A stretch of DNA of 64,000 nucleotides, taken from an uncultured Eubacteriales bacterium. GTDB taxonomy: Bacteria; Bacillota; Clostridia; Lachnospirales; Cellulosilyticaceae. The position numbers and the translations under genes are program-made. Where the stretch lies: contig URVM01000012.1 of NCBI GenBank assembly GCA_900551325.1, forward strand, positions 1 through 64,000. Reading direction: 5' to 3'. Below are positions 35,246 to 44,260 of the stretch, piece after piece. The stretch's first letter is position 1, and each line of letters opens with the position of its first letter. The notes under the pieces are model-generated. The model saw nothing but the letters and a program-made list of their open reading frames with translations. It did no database searches and had not been told where the DNA came from.

Positions 35246-36310
35246 TTATTTAGACTGTGGTTGTTGCATAAGGATATTACGGTATTCACTAGGAGAAAGG
35301 CCTAACTTCTTCTTGAAAATTTTGGAAAAGTATCTGGAATCTTCATATCCGCATTGCAAACTAATGTCATAAATAGAATATTGAAAATGAGCAAGAAGTT
35401 TTTTTGCTTTATCTATTCTTAAGTCAATAATATATGTGCTTAAATTAATGCCCATACTTTGTTTAAAAACTGTACTTAAATAAGATAAAGATACATTCAT
35501 GTGATTGGCTAAAAAAGAAATATTAAAATTTAGATCACAGAAATGGTCAGCGATATAAGAAGTAGCAAAAGTAATAATACTATCTGTATGGGCTTGTTTT
35601 TTTGTGTGAATACTCGTCAAAACATCGTAATATTTTGTGATTAAGAAGTTTATTTTCTCCTGATAAGTAGGGAGATCTAAATACTCATTCATAGCATGAG
35701 TTCGCAAATTTTGTAAAGTTAATAGATCTCTATGGATTTCTCCTAAATATTCATAGAGTATATTGAGTAATTGAATACCGATGGTGGTATGAGCTTCGTT
35801 AGACATAGGTGTATTGAAGAGTACTTGTCCGAATAATTCATCAAAAAAGGCAACTTCGTTATGACGCAGATTATTTAGTACTTTTTCTTTAAAATCTTCA
35901 TGCAAAATATGTAAAATATCTTGTTTTTCCGCCCTTCTAGTTGTATCAAGTTTAATAAGTATATTATTAAGATGTTCGATTTTTTCACGTGTAATAGGCT
36001 TAAGGATATAATGAATAACTTGATATTCAATGGCTTTTTGAGCATATTCAAATTCACCATGACCACTCAAAAGAATCATTTGTGCCATACTCCCTTTTTC
36101 ATATAGGGTTTTAGCTAATTCGAGTCCATCCATAAGAGGCATTTTAATGTCAGATATAATAATATCTGGTTGCCTTTCTTCAATACAAAGGAGTGCATCT
36201 TGACCATTTGTAGCAGTTCCAATTAATTCACCATTAAAAGAATTCCAATTAAGCATATTTTTCAAACCTTCAAGTGCAAATTTTTCATCATCGACCAAAA
36301 GAACTTTCAT
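35246..36310 (-). CDS. YesN-type response regulator (receiver plus AraC HTH)
   Basis: A 354-residue regulator. The receiver domain has D7/D8, D54 (IIISDIKMPLMDG) and the lysine in HYILKPIT. The C-terminal AraC-type double helix-turn-helix occupies about residues 250-348 (LSYLSTVFKQS, SRYFSKIFKKKLG, SPSEYR). It is shorter than the 466-residue homologue at 5.3 kb because the middle region is reduced. It heads the minus-strand operon with the histidine kinase, and the divergent lipoprotein gene at 36528 plus the importer behind it are the likely targets. Confidence 0.9.
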   Translation of the reverse strand: MKVLLVDDEKFALEGLKNMLNWNSFNGELIGTATNGQDALLCIEERQPDIIISDIKMPLMDGLELAKTLYEKGSMAQMILLSGHGEFEYAQKAIEYQVIHYILKPITREKIEHLNNILIKLDTTRRAEKQDILHILHEDFKEKVLNNLRHNEVAFFDELFGQVLFNTPMSNEAHTTIGIQLLNILYEYLGEIHRDLLTLQNLRTHAMNEYLDLPTYQEKINFLITKYYDVLTSIHTKKQAHTDSIITFATSYIADHFCDLNFNISFLANHMNVSLSYLSTVFKQSMGINLSTYIIDLRIDKAKKLLAHFQYSIYDISLQCGYEDSRYFSKIFKKKLGLSPSEYRNILMQQPQSK

Positions 36311-36527
36311 AAGGAATCCTCCAGTTATATTTTGTATTTAGGTATATTATACAATAAAAGCAAAAGTATTTTAAATAAAATACAGAAAATACTTAAATAA
36401 ACCAAATTATTTATGTGGTTTTACTGGTAAAATGTATAGTTTCATATTAATATTATTTTAATAGCAATTAATAAATTAACCAAAATCGTGTTTTAAATAT
36501 AGATTTAAGATAGATGGAGGAAAGATA

Positions 36528-38093
36528 ATGAGACAGGGGAAATGTATAAAATTGTTAGTAGTATTAATGATTATGAGTATATTAGGAGGATGTACAATAA
36601 TACAAATATTAACAAGGGATACAAGTATTAAAATGATACCAATAACACAAGAAGGGATAAAAACCAAAAAAGAAGAAGTTGTAACTTTAAAATGGTACAT
36701 GTCTGTTGATTCAGTTGAACCTGATACAGAAAAAGTTATAGAAGCACTTAATGTATATACAAGAGATAAAATAGGTGTTGAGATTGACTATATAGATATT
36801 ATAGATGCGGAATATAAACAGAAGATGCCTATGTACATTAATGCAGGGGAATATTTTGATATTTGTTTTACTGCCAATTGGACAAATAATTATCTTCAAT
36901 CGGTAGGTAGAGATGCTTTTATGGATATTACAGAGATTTTACCTGAATATGCAAAAGAAACATATGAGTTTATACCTGATATGATATGGGATGCTATAAG
37001 TGTAGAAGGGCGAATTTATGGAATTCCTTCCTATAAAGAGTTAGGAAGACAATGTGGTTTTTTTGTAAATGCAGATATGGCTAAAGCATATGGTATCGAT
37101 TTAACTACTGTAAAAACATTAGAAGACTACTCACAAGTATTAAAGATTGTAAAAGAAAAATCTATAGCTGAAGGTAAAGAGGTAATAGGTATAAGTGGGT
37201 TAAGATACAGTCTTTTAGAACCTTATGAAAGCTTGACAGGTATACCTACCTTACCTGGTGCATCCCCTGTAAAAGAATATTGTAACTTTACAGCTGAAGA
37301 AGAAGTATTTAATCAATATGCAAGTGAAACGTATATGGATTATTGTCAGTTAGCCTACGATTGGAATCAAGCAGGTTATACACCTGCAGATCCTATTAAT
37401 TATGATGGGGATATAGCTAATAGGGATAATGATTTTAAAAATGGTAAACTCTTTTCTTATCTTATTTCATATGCACCAGGTACAGCAGAAGCTGCTACAG
37501 CATCCATGGGGCATGGGGTAACATTTATACCGTTAATGGATCCGCTATTTGAAACAAGAAATGCAATGGCAGGTGTTTTGGCTATTTCATCTCAGTCTAA
37601 ACATCCTGATAAGGCTCTTGAATTTCTTAATTTACTTAATACAGATAAGTATGTGGGAACACTTATACGACATGGGATTGAAGGACAACACCATAGTTTG
37701 GTAGGAGATAACCGGGTAGATAAAACGATGGGGGGAACACTTCCTGGTGATATAAATGGTTATAGTTATACACCTGGATGGCGGTTTGGAACACCATTTA
37801 ATCAAAAATGGGATATTTCATATCCAGAAAATATAGAAGAACTTTTTGAAAGCTATAATGCATCAGCTATTGTAGCACCTCATAATGGATTTAGTTTTAA
37901 TACTTTACCAGTAGCAACTGTTATTACTGCACTGACAAATGTGATTGATGAGTATGGTCCAGCACTAGAAACAGGTTGTGTAGACCCTAAAGAAAATATT
38001 CCAAAGTTTTTAAAAGCATTAGAAGATAATGGGGTAAACACATTATTGAAGGAGATAGAAACGCAAATTCATATATGGCAAAAGAGAAAATAA
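36528..38093 (+). CDS. LplA-type sugar-binding lipoprotein, separate from the permeases
   Basis: A 521-residue extracellular solute-binding lipoprotein with lipobox ILGGC (lipidated C22). The mature part resembles the LplA/YtcQ group that works with LplB/YtcP permeases, including an LTRDTSIK-type start and a DUF3502-like C-terminal half. AGGAAAG precedes the ATG. It is divergent from the response regulator gene and closed off from the permeases by its own strong terminator. It could be a second binding protein for the same importer or a partner of the sensor kinase; the sequence does not decide. Confidence 0.85.
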   Translation: MRQGKCIKLLVVLMIMSILGGCTIIQILTRDTSIKMIPITQEGIKTKKEEVVTLKWYMSVDSVEPDTEKVIEALNVYTRDKIGVEIDYIDIIDAEYKQKMPMYINAGEYFDICFTANWTNNYLQSVGRDAFMDITEILPEYAKETYEFIPDMIWDAISVEGRIYGIPSYKELGRQCGFFVNADMAKAYGIDLTTVKTLEDYSQVLKIVKEKSIAEGKEVIGISGLRYSLLEPYESLTGIPTLPGASPVKEYCNFTAEEEVFNQYASETYMDYCQLAYDWNQAGYTPADPINYDGDIANRDNDFKNGKLFSYLISYAPGTAEAATASMGHGVTFIPLMDPLFETRNAMAGVLAISSQSKHPDKALEFLNLLNTDKYVGTLIRHGIEGQHHSLVGDNRVDKTMGGTLPGDINGYSYTPGWRFGTPFNQKWDISYPENIEELFESYNASAIVAPHNGFSFNTLPVATVITALTNVIDEYGPALETGCVDPKENIPKFLKALEDNGVNTLLKEIETQIHIWQKRK

Positions 38094-38136
38094 TAAGCAC
38101 CCATCATTAAATAAAAGTGATGGGTGCTTATTATTT
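38091..38136 (+). terminator. Intrinsic terminator after the first binding-protein gene
   Basis: A 16-bp perfect stem (38091-38106 with 38118-38133; core AAGCACCCATCA). The stop codons of the upstream gene are in the left arm. Confidence 0.85.
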
Positions 38137-38388
38137 GTGGGATTTTGCAAGTGTTTTGTGGTTTTTTCAGGTTAGTATATTGTTTTATTGATTGATATAT
38201 TTGTTTTATCCTTGTTTTTAAGGCTAAATATAAAAAAAGTACACAAAATACAAAAAAAGTAAAGTTGTATAGAAAAATAAATACAAATATAATAAAGACA
38301 GAAGGTTTATTTAGTAAATATTACACTAGTATAAGGGGTAGTAATTTTTGTTTAAGAAGAAATAAATAAGATGGAGGGGAAGAAAGAC

Positions 38389-39369
38389 GTGAAAAATGAA
38401 CATTTAGAACAAAACATAATAAAACAACCGTTTGTTGAGAATAAGTTGTCAAGAAAGGAAAAGTTTTATAAAGCTAAAAAGCAAATTTTAAGACACTGGC
38501 AACTTTATCTAATTCTTTTAATTCCAGTTGTATTAGTAGCAATCTTTTCCTATGGACCTATGTATGGGGTACAAATTGCATTTAAAGATTATATACCTTC
38601 CTACGGAATTAGTGGTAGTAAATGGGTTGGACTTAAACATTTTCAAAGTTTTATAGGCTCCCATCAATTTCCAAGACTTATAGGGAATACTTTAATGATT
38701 AGTGTATATGGGCTTATTGCAGGCTTTCCTGTACCTATTATCCTTGCATTAGCTTTAAATGAATGTATGAATGCTAAATTTAAGAAAATAGTTCAAATGG
38801 TCACTTATGCACCACATTTTATTTCCACTGTTGTTATGGTTGGAATTGTTTTATTAATTTTATCACCTACATCGGGTATTTTAAATCAATTTATTCAGCT
38901 TTTTGGGGGAGAGCCTATAGACTATATGGCTAAGCCAGAATGGTTTAAGTCTATTTATGTATGGTCAGGTGTATGGCAAGGTATGGGATATAGTTCTATT
39001 ATTTATATTGCTGCATTAGCAGGTATTGATCCTACCTTGCATGAAGCAGCCGTTGTAGATGGAGCCACTAGGTTACAACGTATATGGCATGTAAATATTC
39101 CGGGTATTTTACCAACTGTAACCATTCTACTTATTATGAACTTTGGAAGTATTATGAGTGTTGGGTATGAAAAAATCTTGTTAATGCAAAATAAATTAAA
39201 TATGCCAACCTCAGATGTAATCTCTACCTTTGTTTATCGTGTTGGTTTAGTAGATGCACAGTATAGCTTTTCAGCAGCGGTAGGTTTATTTAATGCATTA
39301 ATTAACTTTGGATTACTTATGCTTGTAAACGCAATTGCTAAAAAACTAGGAGAAACAAGTCTATGGTAA
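38389..39369 (+). CDS. LplB-type sugar ABC transporter permease
   Basis: A 326-residue permease with six membrane segments after a polar N-terminus, in the LplB/YtcP-associated group. The EAA loop is LHEAAVVDGATRLQRIWHVN with IPGILP (near residues 217-242). I chose the GTG start at 38389 because GGAGGGG lies 9 bases before it; the upstream in-frame ATG (38371) would contain that ribosome site and has none of its own. It pairs with the next permease and the lipoprotein at 40340. The ATPase is missing, as usual. Confidence 0.88.
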   Translation: MKNEHLEQNIIKQPFVENKLSRKEKFYKAKKQILRHWQLYLILLIPVVLVAIFSYGPMYGVQIAFKDYIPSYGISGSKWVGLKHFQSFIGSHQFPRLIGNTLMISVYGLIAGFPVPIILALALNECMNAKFKKIVQMVTYAPHFISTVVMVGIVLLILSPTSGILNQFIQLFGGEPIDYMAKPEWFKSIYVWSGVWQGMGYSSIIYIAALAGIDPTLHEAAVVDGATRLQRIWHVNIPGILPTVTILLIMNFGSIMSVGYEKILLMQNKLNMPTSDVISTFVYRVGLVDAQYSFSAAVGLFNALINFGLLMLVNAIAKKLGETSLW

Positions 39370-39380
39370 GGAGAAGGGAA

Positions 39381-40286
39381 ATGAAAAAAAATAATGCGCA
39401 TAAAATAAATGAAACAAGTTCAGATAAAGTTTTTAATATAGTAAATAGTTTGTTTTTATCTTTAATACTTGTGCTCGTAGCGTATCCATTAATTTATGTA
39501 GTAAGTGCTTCTTTGAGTAGCCCGATAGCTGTAAGTAGTGGGCGTGTGTGGCTATGGCCTGTAGATTTAACGACAAAAGGATATGAAGCCGTATTTAATC
39601 ATCCAGATATTATTAGAGGTTTTTTTAATGCTATATATATCACGGTCTTAGGAACAGTTGTACAGGTTATTATTACAATTATGGCTGCGTATCCATTGTC
39701 TAGAAAAACTTTATATGGAAAAGGTGCTATTACATTATTTTTTACTTTTACAATGTTTTTTGGCGGTGGGCTCATTCCTACGTTTATCTTAATTAACAAT
39801 TTAAAATTATATAATACGTACTGGGCACTTATTTTACCAGGTGCAGTAGGAGTTTATAACGTTATTGTGGCACGTACATTTTTCCAAGCAACCATTCCAG
39901 AAGATTTATTTGAAGCAGGACAGCTAGATGGATGTTCAGATTTCAAATTTTTAATTAGTATAGTTTTGCCATTATCTAAACCAATTATTGCTGTACTTGT
40001 TATGTTCTATGCAGTAGGGCACTGGAACTCTTATTTTGGGCCAATGATTTATCTATCTGACAAACAACTTTATCCATTACAGATTGTCCTTAGAAATATT
40101 CTTGTACAAAATCAAATTACTTCAGAAATGATGACAGATGTGGCGGCTATTGAACAACAAAAGGGACTTGCAGAACTTATTAAATACTCAGTAATTGTAG
40201 TATCTAGCTTGCCAATGCTTATTTTATATCCATTTATACAAAAACATTTTGTTAAAGGTGTTATGATCGGAGCCATTAAGGGATAA
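39381..40286 (+). CDS. YtcP/LplC-type sugar ABC transporter permease
   Basis: A 301-residue permease with six membrane segments. The EAA loop reads LFEAGQLDGCSDFKFLISIV with LPLSKP; the C-terminus ends in MIGAIKG. AAGGAG lies 7 bases before the ATG at 39381, so I prefer this to an ATG at 39363 that would overlap the previous gene. It is the second half of the membrane channel with the preceding permease. Confidence 0.9.
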   Translation: MKKNNAHKINETSSDKVFNIVNSLFLSLILVLVAYPLIYVVSASLSSPIAVSSGRVWLWPVDLTTKGYEAVFNHPDIIRGFFNAIYITVLGTVVQVIITIMAAYPLSRKTLYGKGAITLFFTFTMFFGGGLIPTFILINNLKLYNTYWALILPGAVGVYNVIVARTFFQATIPEDLFEAGQLDGCSDFKFLISIVLPLSKPIIAVLVMFYAVGHWNSYFGPMIYLSDKQLYPLQIVLRNILVQNQITSEMMTDVAAIEQQKGLAELIKYSVIVVSSLPMLILYPFIQKHFVKGVMIGAIKG

Positions 40287-40339
40287 ATAAAGGTATCTTA
40301 TTTATTCACATAAAAAATTAAAAATTTGGGGGAAACAAA

Positions 40340-41998
40340 ATGAGTAGAAAATTAATTACTAAATTAGTAGCAATTACAATTTTAAGTAGTATGGCTGTAA
40401 CAGGATGTGCACAAAAAGATGCAACAAAAAAAGATGCCAGTACATCAGTTGCTTTAAATGAGCCAGGGGCATTTCCTTTAGTAAATGAAAAGCAAGAAAT
40501 TAATATTGTAGCACCAGATACTGGATATATTCTTGACTTAAATACCAATGAGTTTACACAGTGGTTTGAAGAAAAGACAAATGTTAAAGTAAACTATGAA
40601 CAAATTCCAGAAGAATCTTTTACAGAGAAAAAGAATCTTATGCTTGCGACAGGCAATTATCCAGATGCCTTTTTGATGGGAGGTTTTAGTAAAGCTGATG
40701 AAGTAACGTACGGAGAGCAAGGTATTTTAATTCCGTTAAATGATTTAATTGATAAATATGGTTATTACATAAAAAAGGTATTTGAAGAACAGGAGTCATT
40801 GCCAGCAGCTATTACAGCACCAGATGGTAATATTTATTCTTTACCACGTATTAATGAATGTTATCACTGTATGTATTCAAGAAAAGCATGGATTAATAGA
40901 GAATGGTTAGATAAATTAGGATTGAAATATCCAGAGACAACAGATGAGTTAGTTGAAGTATTACGTGCATTTAAGACACAAGATCCAAATGGTAATGGGA
41001 AAGCAGATGAAGTTGGTATAATGGGATCAACAGATGGTTGGGAAGCAAATCCAATAGAATTTTTAATGAATTCATTTGTGTATAATGATTATGGGAAACG
41101 ACTTGATGTAAGAGATGGAAAAGTTCACTTTGTAGCATTAGAAGATGAGTGGAGAGAAGGCTTAAAATTCTGCTATGAACTTGTAAAAGAGAAACTTATT
41201 GAACCAACATCATTAACACAGCCTGAGCAAAATATGCAAGCTTTAGCAAATAGTAAAGAACCTGTTATTGGAATAGGTCTAGGCGCACAAAACGTAAATA
41301 CTGTAGGTGCAGAAGACTTAGGTAGACAAAAGATGTACGAACCACTTAGTCCTCTAGAAGGTCCTAAAGGTGTAAGAACAACGCCAACAGCACCAGGTGG
41401 TATTTATTCAGGACACTTTGCTATTACTAAAGCAGCAAAAAATCCAGAATTACTTTTCAAATGGGCAGATTCACTTTACAATCCTGAAGTTACTATGTGT
41501 TCAAACTATGGCCTTGAAGGAAAACAGTGGGAGAAAGCAGCTGAAGGTTTAATAGGGATAGATGGTGAGCAAGCTGAATGGATGAGAATACCTGGAGCAA
41601 AAGTAGAAGGAGAACAAAACAATAGTATACCAAATGTGGCTCTTGTTAATTTAACTGCTGATATTCGTTCAGGAGAAGCATTAGATCCTAATGATCCATT
41701 AGCACCATATAAAGGAGAAGGAATCTTATTTAGCTCTACAAGAGACTATTATGAACCTTATGCAGTAAAAGAGTATTTACCAAGTAGTATGTATATGCTG
41801 CCAGAAGAACTTGATGGCTTACCACAACTTCAGACACAAATTTTAGACTATGTAAGTGAATCAATGGCAGCGTTTGTAACGGGTGCAAGAGATATTTATG
41901 ATGATGCAGAATGGGAAAAGTATAAAAAAGAATTAGAAGCACTAAATGTTAAAAGATATGTAGAAGTACATCAAAGTGCATTCGACCGTATCAAGTAA
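40340..41998 (+). CDS. Sugar ABC transporter substrate-binding lipoprotein
   Basis: A 552-residue lipoprotein with lipobox VTGC (C23). The mature protein has the Ca-binding-like segment DPNGNGKADEVGI found in LplA/LipO-type binding proteins of this transporter group. It follows the two permeases after 53 bases in the same operon, so it is their regular binding protein. The ligand is not known; the linked GH29 enzyme suggests a fucosylated oligosaccharide. Confidence 0.88.
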   Translation: MSRKLITKLVAITILSSMAVTGCAQKDATKKDASTSVALNEPGAFPLVNEKQEINIVAPDTGYILDLNTNEFTQWFEEKTNVKVNYEQIPEESFTEKKNLMLATGNYPDAFLMGGFSKADEVTYGEQGILIPLNDLIDKYGYYIKKVFEEQESLPAAITAPDGNIYSLPRINECYHCMYSRKAWINREWLDKLGLKYPETTDELVEVLRAFKTQDPNGNGKADEVGIMGSTDGWEANPIEFLMNSFVYNDYGKRLDVRDGKVHFVALEDEWREGLKFCYELVKEKLIEPTSLTQPEQNMQALANSKEPVIGIGLGAQNVNTVGAEDLGRQKMYEPLSPLEGPKGVRTTPTAPGGIYSGHFAITKAAKNPELLFKWADSLYNPEVTMCSNYGLEGKQWEKAAEGLIGIDGEQAEWMRIPGAKVEGEQNNSIPNVALVNLTADIRSGEALDPNDPLAPYKGEGILFSSTRDYYEPYAVKEYLPSSMYMLPEELDGLPQLQTQILDYVSESMAAFVTGARDIYDDAEWEKYKKELEALNVKRYVEVHQSAFDRIK

Positions 41999-42005
41999 TA
42001 ACTTA

Positions 42006-42036
42006 AAAAGGCTAGTAATAGGTACTAGCCTTTTTT
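42006..42036 (+). terminator. Intrinsic terminator of the LplB-type transporter operon
   Basis: AAAAGGCTAGTA (42006-42017) pairs with TACTAGCCTTTT (42023-42034), followed by more T. Confidence 0.87.
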
Positions 42037-42063
42037 ATATAAGATAATAGGGTGGGGGATAAG

Positions 42064-43557
42064 ATGATTAAATCGAGAAGAATAATAACTATATTGATTA
42101 TAATTTTTTTAGCAAGGATATCAGTTTCAGTTCAAGCAGAAGAAGTTTTATCAATTGTTTATTATTATAATAACCCTTGTGCATCTTGTGAGGTTGAAAA
42201 GGAATTTTATACTTTATTTAATGAGCAAGTTGGAGATATAAAAGATAATAGGAATTATAAAATACAAACTTACAATATCTTTGAAAGTGCGGCTAAAGCA
42301 AACTTTGAACAATTTTGTAAAACTAATAAGATAGAAGATAATCAAGTACCAGTACTAGCTATTGGAGATGAAATTCTAATAGGTCAAGAGGAAATAGAAC
42401 AGTTATTAAGAGAAAAATTTATTCGAGCTAAAAATACTCAAGAATACATTTTACAGAGTTCTTCTAATAAACAAGAAGATCTAGAAGCTACAATAGAAAA
42501 TTTAGCAGGAATACATCTAAAGTATTTCTATACCCTAGGATGTAAAGATTGTATAAAAACACAGAAGTTACTCACTACAATAGAACCCATACAAAATGGA
42601 GAAATTATAGTTCAGAAAGTAGACATTAATACAGAAGAAGGACTTCAACAATTATATGGGTATTTTGAGAAATATAAGGTACCTGAAAAAGAACAACGGG
42701 TGCCAATTATTTTTTATGAAGAAGGTTATTTAAGTAGTTATGGACAAATAGAAAAAGAATTACCTTATCTTATAAGGAAAGGGGGGATTGGAGAGGCATT
42801 AGTAGAAACAACAAGCTCTGTAGAAACTCAAAAAGAAAAAATGCACTTAATAAAAGTTATTATAGTTGGACTTATAAATGGTTTAAACCCATGTGCTATA
42901 GGAATATTATTATTTTTACTTTCTCTAACAACAATAAATAAGAATATATTATCACTAGGAATGAGTTATATTTTTGGCAAAATAGCAGCTTATTTAGCCA
43001 TAAGTATGGTACTTTATAAAAGTTTAACTTTTTTAGAAAATCCTATTTTGCAAAACATAAATAAAATATTGAACTTAATTTTGGTTGGGGGCTTATTCAT
43101 TATTGCTCTTATGAATTTAATAGATTACCTACAAATAAGAAAACAGCAGTATGGCAAAATCAAACTACAATTACCACTAAAAGTACGTCAATTTAATCAT
43201 AAACTTATTAAAAAGGTTGGAAAAACTTTTGATTCTAAATATGCTTTAATAAATGTTTTTATAATAAGTGTGATTATATCAATAAGTGAATTTTTGTGCA
43301 CAGGTCAAATTTACCTAGCTACCCTTTTGTATCTATCAAAAGCAAGTCAGCAAGCTGGTATTGAAATTAAGGGTTATTTATTAGCTTATATATTAGCAAT
43401 GGTAATACCAATGGGTGTAATTATTATACTTATTGCAAAGGGGCAAAAAATTATAGCTGTATCTGAAACCATAAGAAAATATATGCCTATTATTAAACTT
43501 ATAAATGCGGTTGTATTATTAGTATTAGGTTTTTTAACCCTTTTAATCATTTTATAA
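42064..43557 (+). CDS. DsbD/CcdA-like membrane protein fused to two thioredoxin-like domains
   Basis: A 497-residue envelope protein with three parts. The signal peptide or anchor (1-25) precedes a first thioredoxin-like domain with C39-x-x-C42 (NPCASCEVEK). A second such domain has C160-x-x-C163 (LGCKDCIKT). From about residue 262 a six-segment membrane domain carries the CcdA/DsbD cysteines C277 (LNPCAIG) and C412 (FLCTGQIYLATLLYL). By analogy it would move electrons across the membrane to periplasm-side thioredoxin domains that reduce extracellular disulfides. Two N-terminal modules instead of one is unusual. The ATG at 42064 follows GGGTGGGGG; the earlier in-frame GTG at 42052 is inside that site. 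Confidence 0.85.
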   Translation: MIKSRRIITILIIIFLARISVSVQAEEVLSIVYYYNNPCASCEVEKEFYTLFNEQVGDIKDNRNYKIQTYNIFESAAKANFEQFCKTNKIEDNQVPVLAIGDEILIGQEEIEQLLREKFIRAKNTQEYILQSSSNKQEDLEATIENLAGIHLKYFYTLGCKDCIKTQKLLTTIEPIQNGEIIVQKVDINTEEGLQQLYGYFEKYKVPEKEQRVPIIFYEEGYLSSYGQIEKELPYLIRKGGIGEALVETTSSVETQKEKMHLIKVIIVGLINGLNPCAIGILLFLLSLTTINKNILSLGMSYIFGKIAAYLAISMVLYKSLTFLENPILQNINKILNLILVGGLFIIALMNLIDYLQIRKQQYGKIKLQLPLKVRQFNHKLIKKVGKTFDSKYALINVFIISVIISISEFLCTGQIYLATLLYLSKASQQAGIEIKGYLLAYILAMVIPMGVIIILIAKGQKIIAVSETIRKYMPIIKLINAVVLLVLGFLTLLIIL

Positions 43558-43585
43558 TGATAGGTTTGATGAAGGAGGATTTACC

Positions 43586-43909
43586 ATAGGTATTTTATTT
43601 AAAAAACAACAAAAGTATGAGTACATAGAAGTTTATTGTAGGTCAAATAGGGGAAATTACACTTTTAAAATAGGGGAAATTCCTATTAAAGAAGAAGTTA
43701 TTATTGAGCAAAGTAAAATATTTTTTAATGATCCAGAGCCTTGTTATATTCATCGCGGAGCAGTATGTATGCGGTTAAATGAAGAAATTATTGAATCTAT
43801 TAAGCAATATGAAGCTAGCCAAAAAGTTATATTAGATAAGGAAAAGAATTTATTAATTGAAGCTATTGATGTAGAAGAGATTTATGCTGTGAGATGGTTT
43901 AATAATTAA
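43586..43909 (+). CDS. Small protein of 107 residues with an apparent ATA start
   Basis: An open frame of 107 codons preceded by a perfect GAAGGAGG (43571-43578) whose optimal spacing lands on ATA at 43586. There is no in-frame ATG, GTG or TTG near the start. The product would begin with (M)GILFKKQQKYEYIEV, then contains FFNDPEPCYIHRGAV and ends in YAVRWFNN. It is soluble, mixed charge, with two or three cysteines. I know of no family. It lies 28 bases after the DsbD-like gene and before a terminator, so it is probably in that operon. Either ATA is used, or a single-base change altered an ATG. Confidence 0.6.
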   Translation: MGILFKKQQKYEYIEVYCRSNRGNYTFKIGEIPIKEEVIIEQSKIFFNDPEPCYIHRGAVCMRLNEEIIESIKQYEASQKVILDKEKNLLIEAIDVEEIYAVRWFNN

Positions 43910-43952
43910 AGTGGATTCTTCTAAGGTGTAATTAGTAAAGTTTATTTATATG

Positions 43953-44022
43953 TAAAAAGCTGTTCTAGAGTGTAGACGGAATTTTTTAAGATTGTCTATC
44001 TATACTTTGGGACAGCTTTATT
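43953..44022 (+). terminator. Terminator hairpin, AAGCTGCC family
   Basis: AAAAAGCTGT at the left pairs with ACAGCTTTA at the right, with an inner stem GTGTAGAC/GTCTATCTATAC. It shares the AGTGTAGACGGA-like segment with the hairpin at 31904. Confidence 0.75.
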
Positions 44023-44040
44023 ATATATCAATACAAAAAA

Positions 44041-44207
44041 TGTGCCTGTGTGCACTTATTTGTTAAAAGTGATAGAATGGATGATTTTTAGTGATAATAC
44101 ACTAGGAAATTAAACGAAAATTAAACTTTTAGTAAGAATATTACAAATATAATTTGACCTAGTCGTCTATAGGAGATACTATCAAGTTAACAGTGTGCTT
44201 GAGCACA
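44041..44207 (+). promoter_or_regulatory. Control region of the LacI-regulator/xylose operon with two palindromes
   Basis: GTGC and GCAC arms are repeated at 44042-44055 (GTGCCTGTGTGCAC) and at 44194-44207 (TGTGCTTGAGCACA, six-base arms around two central bases). TATAAT (44148-44153) is a fair -10 box with only a weak -35. The second palindrome would lie just after the transcription start, a good blocking position. I infer operators for the LacI-family protein encoded next. Nothing else is seen in 43910-44260 apart from the terminator above. Confidence 0.45.
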
Positions 44208-44260
44208 ATCTTTGTTTTATAGGTCAATAATCTTCTACTAATGAAGGGGGGGCATACAAC

